Part shown: one piece after another, positions 8,362-17,700 of the stretch
Layout: the number at the start of each line of letters is the position of its first letter
How positions within the stretch are numbered: position 1 is the stretch's first letter
IMG/VR virus record: IMGVR_UViG_3300020451_001103
Coordinates: 1 to 26,273 of that record
DNA: 26,273 bases
Direction: 5' to 3' (one strand)
Source of the DNA: a virus
Notes under the pieces: generated by a model
The model's database searches: none
Seen by the model: only the letters and a program-made list of their open reading frames with translations
What the model was told of the DNA's origin: nothing
Made by a program: the position numbers and the translations under genes

Positions 8362-8411
8362 ACTTGTAATACTTGTTAATTAATACTTATACTTGTTACT
8401 TGTTACTTGTT
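8362..8411. repeat. ACTTGTT heptamer direct repeats
   Basis: Three head-to-tail perfect copies of ACTTGTT (8391-8411) are preceded by a further ACTTGTT (8371-8377), an ACTTGTA (8362-8368) and a degenerate ACTTAT (8385-8390). On the transcribed minus strand the unit reads AACAAGT. The array ends a few bases before the nuclease ATG, so it lies in or next to the 5' leader of the replication block. It could be a protein-binding iteron-like array, an mRNA control element or a slippage product. Confidence 0.75.
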
Positions 8412-8425
8412 AATATTTAATTGAG

Positions 8426-8431
8426 ATTATA
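8426..8431 (-). promoter_or_regulatory. possible -10 box (TATAAT) for the replication/recombination block
   Basis: The minus strand reads TATAAT 72 bases before the nuclease ATG and directly upstream of the heptamer array. No good -35 box is found at 16-18 bases, so this would need a host activator or an extended -10. It is listed because the block needs a promoter distinct from the tail operon. Confidence 0.3.
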
Positions 8432-8543
8432 TAATTCAAGGCAGAAATATTTTATTAAAAAACCTATCAGAATTTTTTATAACCAAATTAAATGTCAACA
8501 TTATTAATACATATATAGCAATTATCTCAAATACAAATTTATT

Positions 8544-8930
8544 TTACATCCATTTAGATAATTCCCTTTTTGCAAATCTTTCTGCTTTCTCTTCCCACTT
8601 ATTATCATCGTGAGGATCTAATCCATCATAAGCTGCCATTGTGCCAGCCTGTGTATATTTTTTTATATACTTCCTTACACCTAATCTTTTAGCATCCAAT
8701 GCGTGTCCTATTTCGTGTAACACAGTCATTAAGAATTCCTTTACATTTGGATATGATGGTCTTATCGTTACTGTATCGGTTTCTGGTACATATTCACCGA
8801 AGTCTTTACCTCTTCCCATTTTAATTTTAGATTTTAAGCCATATTGCCTAATCAACTCTCTAGCAGTCTGTAAATAATCTATCCTTTCAATAAGAAAGGA
8901 AGTTTCCATCATTCTTTTGAAATTACCCAT
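8544..8930 (-). CDS. small HExxH zinc metallopeptidase-like protein
   Basis: A 128-residue protein with a zincin motif HEIGH at 72-76 (H72, E73, H76). A second acidic cluster EEKAERFA (113-120) probably supplies the third zinc ligand, as in the small SprT/ImmA-type gluzincin-like families (E-x-x-A-x-x-F-A pattern). The upstream strand DTVTIRP (52-58) fits the edge strand that precedes the active-site helix. There is no signal peptide and no membrane segment. Its ATG overlaps the stop of the preceding virion gene (TAATG), so it is co-translated as the last gene of the tail operon. That suggests a late role such as virion maturation, peptide trimming or attack on a host protein; the substrate is unknown. 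Confidence 0.75.
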   Translation of the reverse strand: MGNFKRMMETSFLIERIDYLQTARELIRQYGLKSKIKMGRGKDFGEYVPETDTVTIRPSYPNVKEFLMTVLHEIGHALDAKRLGVRKYIKKYTQAGTMAAYDGLDPHDDNKWEEKAERFAKRELSKWM

Positions 8931-9901
8931 TATCCGTCAAACCTTACAACTATACCCAATGATATTTCAGGATCATTCTTCATAGGACTTGATAATTGTC
9001 CAACCGCAAGTAACTCATTAAAATCATTGTACAGACCTACTTGTGTAACATAAGGAGACCACTTTGAATGTGTGTAGTGATTTGTAAACTCGGTTGCTGG
9101 TTCATATTTTGTACTATATGAGCCGGATTTATACAGTGCGTCACCGGGTGGTAAACTCCTCCACGTATCAGAACCACTTATGTTTAAGCTACCACTTCTT
9201 CCGTGAGTCATTGTTATGTTCATAGTCGCATTAAACTCTCTTTCTCCTACTATACAAACATACTCATATTCATTTATTGTTACTTGTGCTTTGTATTTCA
9301 AACTATAACCATCAGTACCTGTGCCAGTTCCTATTCCATTGTATCTAGATCCTGTATTTGTAAATACTAATAAACCATGTTCGTAAAAAGCATTTCCTAC
9401 AAAACTTCCGGTTTCAGAATTTGAGAAACTACTTGTTGAAAATGAAGCAAAACTAGCAGAATAAGCAGCACTACTATTATCATACAAATTGCCATGACCA
9501 TCATCTACTATGGTAAGTGTAGTTGATGTGCTATCATCTGTTAATTCAATAGATCGTGGTTTGATTCTCTCACCATACAAATCTTTTGATACAGCAACTA
9601 TAGAAGCAGATGAGTGTAGTTCTCTGTATTGTCTGTTATCATTTTGCCCAAAATTGTTATATGGATTAATTGTGTCACGATAGTACATATGATTTATCAT
9701 TAACCAAGATGGCATTTGATAAAAACTAGCAGAGTCGAATGTTGTTTTTACTCCTGTAGATTCTGTCCATCCGTGTGCACTGGCACTTACAGCTTTAAAA
9801 CCATAAACGCCGCTACCACTATCTGTATTTGTGACTGTGAATTGCTTGTAGACTTTAAATGGTGTTATATTAATGTCTTGAGGGTCTAGTGCCTTAAACA
9901 T
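8930..9901 (-). CDS. virion structural protein, paralogue of the upstream 360-aa protein
   Basis: The 323-residue, Ser/Thr/Tyr-rich, beta-type protein has no signal peptide. Its last 110 residues match the preceding gene: YVCIVGEREFNATMN (214-228) against the neighbour's YFCRVPNKEFNFSSN, and the ending TQVGLYNDFNELLAVGQLSS (286-305) against TQVGLYNNANELLAVAKLSK. A middle region (GERIKPRSIEL at 110-120, then IVDDGHGNLYD and YEHGLLVF) also follows the neighbour. Proteins with this TQVGLY...NELLAV ending are common in environmental T4-like virions near baseplate genes. The function is probably a tail/baseplate peripheral or short-fibre component. The stop overlaps the metallopeptidase start by one base. 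Confidence 0.85.
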   Translation of the reverse strand: MFKALDPQDINITPFKVYKQFTVTNTDSGSGVYGFKAVSASAHGWTESTGVKTTFDSASFYQMPSWLMINHMYYRDTINPYNNFGQNDNRQYRELHSSASIVAVSKDLYGERIKPRSIELTDDSTSTTLTIVDDGHGNLYDNSSAAYSASFASFSTSSFSNSETGSFVGNAFYEHGLLVFTNTGSRYNGIGTGTGTDGYSLKYKAQVTINEYEYVCIVGEREFNATMNITMTHGRSGSLNISGSDTWRSLPPGDALYKSGSYSTKYEPATEFTNHYTHSKWSPYVTQVGLYNDFNELLAVGQLSSPMKNDPEISLGIVVRFDG

Positions 9902-9919
9902 GACCTTTATCCCCTATGT

Positions 9920-11002
9920 TTAGAAGTCTAATTTGACTTTGATAATAGCTTCCCTTGAATAAGATTTTAATAAAGGTTTACTTAGTTTAGCTACAGCCAA
10001 TAGTTCATTTGCATTATTATAAAGCCCGACTTGTGTTATAAAAGACTTTGGATTTTTAAAAAATGTAGCTTGTTGGAAATTACCAGCAGAGCCAGAAACA
10101 AATGTTGGGTTGGAAGAAAAGTTAAACTCTTTATTAGGAACTCTACAGAAATAATGTTGTGAAGTAATTACCTCTTCTCTTCTTGCCTGAAATTTAGCAC
10201 CATCACTAATTCTTTGAAATAGTTTATCATTATTACCACCTAAATCGTTTGATGTAGTATTGGTACTTAAAGAAGCAGATGCGTTCAAAATAGGACCATT
10301 CAAAATTATAATCCCTAAATCAGGATAAAATAACCCGTAAGCACCACCTGGCTGTGCAGCAGCAGTTGTTTTGGTAACTGCAGTACCACTAGCTATCGAA
10401 CCACTAACAACATTAAAAACTCTACCACCCTTTTGAACGCTTGGGTTAGTTGTAGCACCACTATCGTCAATTAATTTAATTTTATTGTTAGCGCCTAATA
10501 AAGCACCACTTCCACTCAATACAAGTTCCCAATTACCTGGATCCATCTTTTCACGAAGTTGTCGTCTTGAAATTGATATGGCGTATACATAGTCAGGTGA
10601 AAGTTTAGTTAAATTTCCACCAGAACCAGCAGCAGAACCTGCGAAGGTAAATTGGTCTGAATCAGGACCTAATAATGTATTTGATAGTTGTCTGTAAATA
10701 CCAGCAGCTGCTCTATTACCATTTACACCTACCGCACCTAAAGAACCACTTCCATTAAAATTAGCATAAGCAATTGAAAATTGTGGTTTAGAAGTAGAAT
10801 CTGATTGTGGATTTGCTGAATATACATCTAAGAAAAAATCTCCTGTACTACCACTCTGTGTAGATGATGTAAAAAAAGCAGTTATTGATGTAGAACCATC
10901 AGCCCACATTCCAGAGGAAACGATATCCTTTACATTTGATACCACATCTCCAGACTCAGGACTTGATTCATCTACTATGTTAAAATTTTTATAAATTGCC
11001 AT
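9920..11002 (-). CDS. virion structural protein (TQVGLYN...NELLAV family), 360 aa
   Basis: A 360-residue Gly/Ser/Ala-rich beta protein. The segment FSIAYANFNGSGSLG (75-89), the RRQLREKMDPGNWEL stretch (146-160), LFYPDLGIIILNG (224-236) and the C-terminal TQVGLYN/NELLAV motif (323-336) are the recurring signatures. The next gene downstream is a shorter paralogue sharing the last two thirds of this order. The gene lies 12 bases after the 212-aa virion gene with a good AGGAGT ribosome site. The likely location is the distal tail or baseplate rim. This rests on family resemblance and context; no enzymatic motif was seen. Confidence 0.85.
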   Translation of the reverse strand: MAIYKNFNIVDESSPESGDVVSNVKDIVSSGMWADGSTSITAFFTSSTQSGSTGDFFLDVYSANPQSDSTSKPQFSIAYANFNGSGSLGAVGVNGNRAAAGIYRQLSNTLLGPDSDQFTFAGSAAGSGGNLTKLSPDYVYAISISRRQLREKMDPGNWELVLSGSGALLGANNKIKLIDDSGATTNPSVQKGGRVFNVVSGSIASGTAVTKTTAAAQPGGAYGLFYPDLGIIILNGPILNASASLSTNTTSNDLGGNNDKLFQRISDGAKFQARREEVITSQHYFCRVPNKEFNFSSNPTFVSGSAGNFQQATFFKNPKSFITQVGLYNNANELLAVAKLSKPLLKSYSREAIIKVKLDF

Positions 11003-11014
11003 TATTTACTCCTA

Positions 11015-11653
11015 TTAAACAATAAAGTTGTTAGCTATTTCAAGAGAAGTTGTTGCGCCTGTGTCATTTCCAACGATAACCAGTGTGGTTTTTTGAACCT
11101 TTGAAACAGCAACCACTCCAATATTTACAGTTTTAGCAACCAAAGTTTTACTGTTTGGTGCATCATCCTCACCTAAAAAGAAAGGGGTTGTAGCACCTGT
11201 AGTACCACCACCCGCAGCAGTTGCTACAGTCATATTAGCTATACTTTGGTCTTTCAAAATAAACGTATAAGAGTTATCATTAGCATTAGTTGTCGATGGT
11301 GTCACCACGTTAGGAGCAGCTGAAGCACCAGCAACAGCAGTAAATGTTATAGAACCTGGTGAAACATTGATTACAGGCATCTTCTGTGTATTTTTTGGTA
11401 GTGTTACTAGCTTATATCTCATTATATGATTTTCGTCAGCAAATGCTTCTAAAAGTGGCATAGCTTCTATCACACTTCCGTAATAATCACTACCATTCGG
11501 ATGTGAAGTATCGAACAATCTATAATCCACCTCATCATCTGCTAATGCAAATTTGGTAATTTGAAATGCATTTGTACCTTGTGCTAATAACTCTCGACCT
11601 TTTTTAGTTAAAATAGCGTCTACTGTTACAGTTGTATTATTTAAAAATCCCAT
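11015..11653 (-). CDS. virion structural protein with conserved MGFLNN...LTKKGRELLA N-terminus
   Basis: A 212-residue protein. The first 60 residues (VDAILTKKGRELLAQG, then FQITKFALADDEVDYRLFD) form a head common to structural proteins of environmental T4-like phages that sit beside the wedge genes. The second half (about 92-212) is Ala/Thr/Val-rich and reads like an Ig-like beta domain (INVSPGSITFTAV...). AGGAG precedes the ATG. A 75-base gap upstream separates it from the 2059-codon gene and carries a TATAAATA-type octamer, so it may begin a sub-operon with the next three genes. Confidence 0.85.
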   Translation of the reverse strand: MGFLNNTTVTVDAILTKKGRELLAQGTNAFQITKFALADDEVDYRLFDTSHPNGSDYYGSVIEAMPLLEAFADENHIMRYKLVTLPKNTQKMPVINVSPGSITFTAVAGASAAPNVVTPSTTNANDNSYTFILKDQSIANMTVATAAGGGTTGATTPFFLGEDDAPNSKTLVAKTVNIGVVAVSKVQKTTLVIVGNDTGATTSLEIANNFIV

Positions 11654-11692
11654 GTTTAACTCCTAATTTAAAAATCGATATGACTTATCATA

Positions 11693-11700
11693 TATAAATA
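11693..11700 (+). promoter_or_regulatory. late-promoter-like octamer, plus orientation, upstream of 212-aa gene
   Basis: TATAAATA on the plus strand (TATTTATA on the strand of the flanking genes), 40 bases before the ATG of the 212-aa gene. It is in a gap but points the wrong way for a standard T4 late promoter. It may be a variant element or simple AT-richness. Confidence 0.25.
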
Positions 11701-11728
11701 TAAATCATTTTAATTTTCGTTAAAATAA

Positions 11729-14700
11729 TTACTTACTACCTTCTTCTTTATCATCTAATTCTTTTTGTATTTGATTTGTTAACTGATCTTTTTGAGACTT
11801 TGTTAATTCATCTACTGAATCAAATGTTACTTCTTTTCCTGAAGTATCAACAAAACTTTTTGCTCCCGTATCATCTTGTTTTACTGATTGAATTTTTTCA
11901 TCTTTAGATAATGTTTTCTCTTCTTTTTCTTTTTTATCCTTAAACTCTGATTCTTTACCAAACCCAGTTTTCAAAGATGACTCTGCAGTTTTTGTTGTTA
12001 CTAGCTTAGTTGGTGCTGTAATAACAACTTCTATCGGAGAACCACCATCTAAAGTAGTTTTTAGTGTATTTTTAACACCTCCGTATAGAATATTAAATAA
12101 AGCTTGATTTTCTTCTGCTTTGTTATCTATATCAACATTTTTGAAAGACGATGAATGAAAATTATCTGCGGAAGCACTAGCTTGTGTAGAATAAAATTTT
12201 CTTATCTTTTGATTTCTTCCGTAAATTCTAGACCCACTAATTACTGGTTGTAAAACTTCAGCATACTTTACATCACCAAATGTTATTGTGGAGTGTGAAT
12301 AGAAAGCATCATTATTATTCAGTCTACTCCAAATAGTTCCCTGTGTAAATCTATCTCTTACTTCAGAACCACTAGCCTCAAATGTAGAATATTCACCGCT
12401 TGATGAAACTACTGAAGAGCCTGTTTCATAACTGTAAATGGGTATTCTACCATTATAAGCATCATATGTTGTAATTGTAGAACCAGCATTATATGAACTT
12501 GATATAAAAATACGTTCACTGTAATCAATTGATGAAGAGTAATAAAAGTTTTTAGCATCAGGTTTTCTTCCTCTTATTACTTTGGATCTCTCTAATATAT
12601 TGGGTTCAACCAAAACTCCCACCCTAGCTTTTGCTCTAGCAGGAATCATTTTTCTTATTTGTGGAAACATAGACTGATCGTAGTACTTTAGTATTCTTAT
12701 ATAATCCCAAAAATTATTTGGTGAATTGTACTTTTTCCAATAGTTATCTGCAACATACTCTAATCCTCTATACTCATATTCTGTTATATCTCTAGGGTCT
12801 CCTAAGAAGTTATCGTAATTCAGATTAGCAACAGAATTTATGATATCGGTATTTATTACATCAGTTGGAGCAAAGTAAACACCAACTCTATTTGAGTCTA
12901 AGGGTGCAGTATCGTAAGCACCAACAGTTACTCTACGATTCGCATCTAAATTTCCAAGAACTCTTTCATTACTTTCTAGTCTAATTTTTTTCGTAGTTCT
13001 TCTTAGTGCGCCTATACTTGGTATGTGAGTTTTTTGTTCATCCACCACACTTCTAAAAAAGTTACCTGTAAATCCAACATAAGAACCAGAAAAAGCCTTC
13101 TGCTGTTCAGCTCTAGAATCAAGTATACCACCAGCATATGTACTTAAATCTTGATTATCGTCAAAGGAATATCTTAGTGTCAAGTGTTTGTAAGAAGATG
13201 AAATCGAATTACCATCATATGCTTTTGGGTTAGATGCGTGATTTCTAAAGGATGATGTTTGTAGTGTTTCTGTCCAATGTCTATACTCCATAATTGAACC
13301 ACTAAGTCTTATTCCAGTTCCTGTAATAGTTTCCTTACCACCTATGTATATGTCTCCACTACCAGTCCAAGCTAAATTAAAAGATGCCGAAGCTGCCACA
13401 TCAACATTCATCGTTGACTTACTATATAGATTAATTCTACTCATTCCAGCATCGTATTTAGCAACATGTAATTCATATGATTGTGATACATTTGGATTAC
13501 TGCTACCAGACATCCTACGAAGCATAACAGAATAAAAATCTCCATCATATACAGGTAAAGCAGATGAAGTTAATTCTTTATACTGACCAATAGAAGTTCC
13601 AGTTGCTGAACCTGACAGTAAAAATGAAACATGACCATAGTCATCTGATGAATTATTATCTTTTAGTCTTATAATCCAATCTTGGTCAGTTGTGGTAGAT
13701 TGTTTCTCTACAAGTATTTGATTTGAGCCAGTAGCAGATCTAAACCTAAACTCTACAGTGTCAGGCTTTCTATTTGTAAATCCATCATCAGTCCATACAG
13801 TATTAACATACTGAGCACTTCTGAAATCTAACGCTTTTGTAAATTTTCTTGTAATTTCATATGATACATTTTTAGTATCAGGTAAATCAGGACCACCATA
13901 TTCTTTAACTCTTAGTATGGTTGATGGTATACCATAAATATTTATCAATCCTTTTAGTGCTTTTACTGTTCCTTTATGTTTTAAGAAAAATGGCATATTG
14001 TTTATTATACGACTCCATATTTCTCTAGATATATCCCTATCGGATACTGCTGAAAAATCTGAGTACGATGAGCCAGTAACCTCAACACCGTAAGCATATC
14101 TTGGAAGATCAACCAAATCTTTAGCATCAGGTAACTTCCAACCTAAAGACCTAGCCATAGTATATAGCAACTCTTTTGATACACCCTCATCTAACTTTTC
14201 TCTTCTATCGTACACGTCAGTCATACCCTTTGTATACAGCCATATTTGGTCAAAGTGTTGAGCAACCATATCTATAAAATTAGTAAAATCAGTATTTTCA
14301 GAATCCTCAGTAAGATATGCGGGTAGGTGATAACTTAACCTATTTAGATTTTCAGCATCATAAACTGAAGCACTTGTTATCTGATTAGAAAAAAAAGTTT
14401 GTCCTTGAGACGAAGTTGTATGTGCTAATGTATACGGATACTGTACTGATCCTGAACCTCCCGTTTTCGGCCAAGAATTACTGTAGTATATGCCAAGAGA
14501 ACCACTTGAACGAGAGGAACTTTCAAAATACATATAACTTTCAAAATCATCGAAGTTATTTTTTACATCATCAATTTTTGTTTGCCAAGATTTTCTGTCG
14601 TCTAAAGAACCACTAATTCCAACTAGAGAACCGCTTGAATCTGAATATGATTCTAATAATTCAAGTTTATATTTGAAGTTTTTAATTCTCTTTTCAACAG

Positions 14701-17700
14701 AACTAAAATTTATAAAGTTTTCAAATTGTCTATAGTCTGTGTTTAACTCTACACTTTCAAAACTTTGAGATATAAAATCATTTCTTAACTTATTAGAAAT
14801 ACTAGCATCATCAGTTAGTATTTCAGTTTCACTTTTATAATCAGTTGATTGTCTACTTACAAAGTCAATACTGTTTATGTCTGGTGTTTTTAAAACTATA
14901 TCACCGACCTCCGTATCAACAAAGTCAACTATTTTTACAGCATCAGTAACAGGGTCCATCATTTCTTTTACAATGGTAAATTCATCAAATCTCCTAATAT
15001 CAGGAGGAAGTGGTTTGTATAGCTTGAAAACTATAGAGTAAGGATAGTTAGGATTATTTATTGCATCTCTTTTGAAATTAGTTGTTAAAAATAAATCATT
15101 ATCCCTCATCAAATATGTTCTTAAATCGTAGGGATTATTTACAACATAACTTAGTGTAGCATAATTAAATGAGTTTGAAAAATTTCCATCATTGTACTCG
15201 CTGTTTTCTTCACCGTAAAGTTTTAATCTAGCATCTTCCCAACTATCTTCTACTTGAATAACATTGTTAGTTAGAACATTAGTTATTGTTGTTATGTATG
15301 GTTTAAGAACATCTTTTGTAGTAGTTTGTGACTCATATGTTATATCAGCAAAAACATTATCAACCCAAACAATTCCTTGTTGCTGTACAAGACCTGAAAA
15401 TCCACTGTGACCATAAAATCCTATGTTATATGGAAGGTCTAACCGAAAGCGTTCAGGAATAATAATTTGAACTTCGTATCTATTCCATTCATTTGAGGTT
15501 GCCACAGATACAACTTCACTAGCCCCATCTCTACCAACCACATATTCATAAGCACCATATAGGTCAGTTTGCAAATCCTCCCACTCAGTACCATTCCACT
15601 TAAATCCGTTATTTGCTGAAAAGAATTCAGTATCAGTTGTAAAACTATTGGTTTGAAAATTATAATATTGACTTATAATATTATTTCCTGTTAAACTATT
15701 TAAAACTGGCAGAGTCGCAGGAGTAACTTCAGAAACAATTCCTTCATTTATTACATAGTCAAGTAAACCTAAGTATGTACTGTAGTCAGGAGTAAGAGCA
15801 GCTGGAGACCAATCATCAAACCCATTCCACTGCCATTGTCCAGATTCGTCTAACAAGCCACGTCTAGTGTATAATCCTGTTGATAGTAAGCTTTCATTTC
15901 TATACCAAACAACATCTTGCTGTGTAATAAATCCTATTTGCCAAAGTCCAACACCACCAAATATTTCACTACTAGCACCAATCGCAATATCACTTGTAGT
16001 AAAGCCTTCAGCAAGAATTGGAGCTAAGATAGAAAGTGATGTTTCAGGTATGCTTTCTGCCAACGAAGCACCCGCATCTGTATTTGGAACAAAACCTTGT
16101 GGTGGAGATGTTGGTTTATCTACTGTTGGTGTCGTAATATTAAGTAATTCTGATAATCCACTACTGTTAGGATTCCATTGGTTTCCATTCCAAATCCAAC
16201 CACCACCTGGACTTAATGTACCAGCTTTTGAAAATGTAGTTCCCCACCTATTTTGGTTATGTAAATCAGGTAACCAGTCTACCGCTGTTAACTCCTGTTC
16301 ATCGAACGCAACTGTAACGTCTACCTTATCTGTATATCTCCAATATCCATTTTCACTTTGACCACTATTCGGTATAGTTCCAGTAAGTTCATTACCCACA
16401 ACCCAATAGCCTGCAATAAATTCATTTTCAGGATCATCAGCACCTATTTGAAACGGGTCTACAAGTCCAAATGTTTGACTCGCATTAAAGAGACTTTCAA
16501 ACACTTCTGCTTCATTCGGTCTGTTAGGAACATAACCTGTAGGGGGATCTTCTGGCTCTTCTTCATCTGCACCAGATTCCAATTGTTCATTTATAAGAGA
16601 TAAATCAATAGTGAGTTGGTAATCTGGTTGCTCTTCTACTTCTTCTCCTTGAGCATATCTCAAGTAGACATTAACACCCTTACCAGCAATATTTGCTTTC
16701 ATATCAAATGCTATATTTACTGTATCTCCTATGGATACACCTTGACTTAACAGAGTTGTTAATGCACCACCTTCAGTTTCTATTCTTAATGGTCTGTACT
16801 CATCCCCATTCCAACCTGGACTATCAATAAAATCTAAATTGGTGTCTGGAAATTTCATACATACACCACCATCAACACCCTCTCCTCTAGCCCATTGTGC
16901 GTGAAATCCATAAGCAGCAGTTCCATACCAATCACTACTAGGAACATCAAAGGGTGAAAATCCTGAAGTCCATCCCACAGCCCTTACAGCAGCAATATGT
17001 AGATACTCATCCCAAACAGAACTTATATCACTCCAAACTAACAACTGACCAGTATCAAGATTATAAGATAGTTCTTCTCCTGAAGGATTGCTTATTAGAT
17101 TTATTTCACTTCTAACTTTAGATTCTATCTCAGAAATTTTGTATACATCTGGTATCGCAACAACACCACCTATCATTCTATCTGCAAATCCACCATTCGT
17201 TGCTGCTTGAAAGCTGGGAGAAAGTACTGACAATATTTTTGAAGTTGTTTCAGCACCATCATCCGCAACAAATCTTATTTCGGCATCACTTGGAGGATCA
17301 GCATTTGGCGGAGAACCTATTAGTCTAAACCTATTACTTTCTTGTGCTTTACTAAAACTTTCTTGATAAGAGCCCTTTATGTCTTTTGCTTTTAGTCTGA
17401 CCTCAGTTCTACTTGGAGATATCAAGTCAATTTGATATTTTAAATCTTCTATTCTCAAAGGAACTGAAGTTTGATTTGACTGTTGCCAATCTTCTTCTGT
17501 TCCCTCAAATATTAATCCATCTTCCGTTATATGAAAATTATTTGTCTTAGAGTAAATTTTTCCTTCTTCTTCAGGTGGTGTAGTCTTTACCAATACACTC
17601 TGTTCATTTCCGGCTACTCTTCTCAAAAATTGATATTTTACTGTAAAAAGTCCACTGTTAAAACCAGCATTTTGAATATGAATTGAAGGGTATAGTGCTA

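Larger units (their letters stand above)
8355..8543. other. non-coding leader between metallopeptidase and nuclease genes
   Basis: A 189-base AT-rich gap, the longest non-coding stretch in the window. It marks the border between the tail operon and the replication/recombination block. It holds the heptamer repeats, a minus-strand TATAAT, and a minus-strand TTGACA (8498-8493) that lies only 11 bases from a TATAAA (8481-8476), too close for a normal -35/-10 pair. No GC-rich terminator hairpin was found. Confidence 0.7.

Noticed and set aside
8362-8411. CRISPR-like array
   Set aside because: Repeat unit is only 7 bp and contiguous, with no spacers; it is a tandem heptamer array.
8476-8498. TTGACA/TATAAA pair as a sigma-70 promoter
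   Set aside because: The spacer is 11 bases, far from the 16-18 needed.
15867-16361. 164-codon plus-strand open frame
   Set aside because: Lies wholly inside the 2059-aa gene on the other strand; low-complexity Pro/Ser translation with no ribosome site or recognisable domain.
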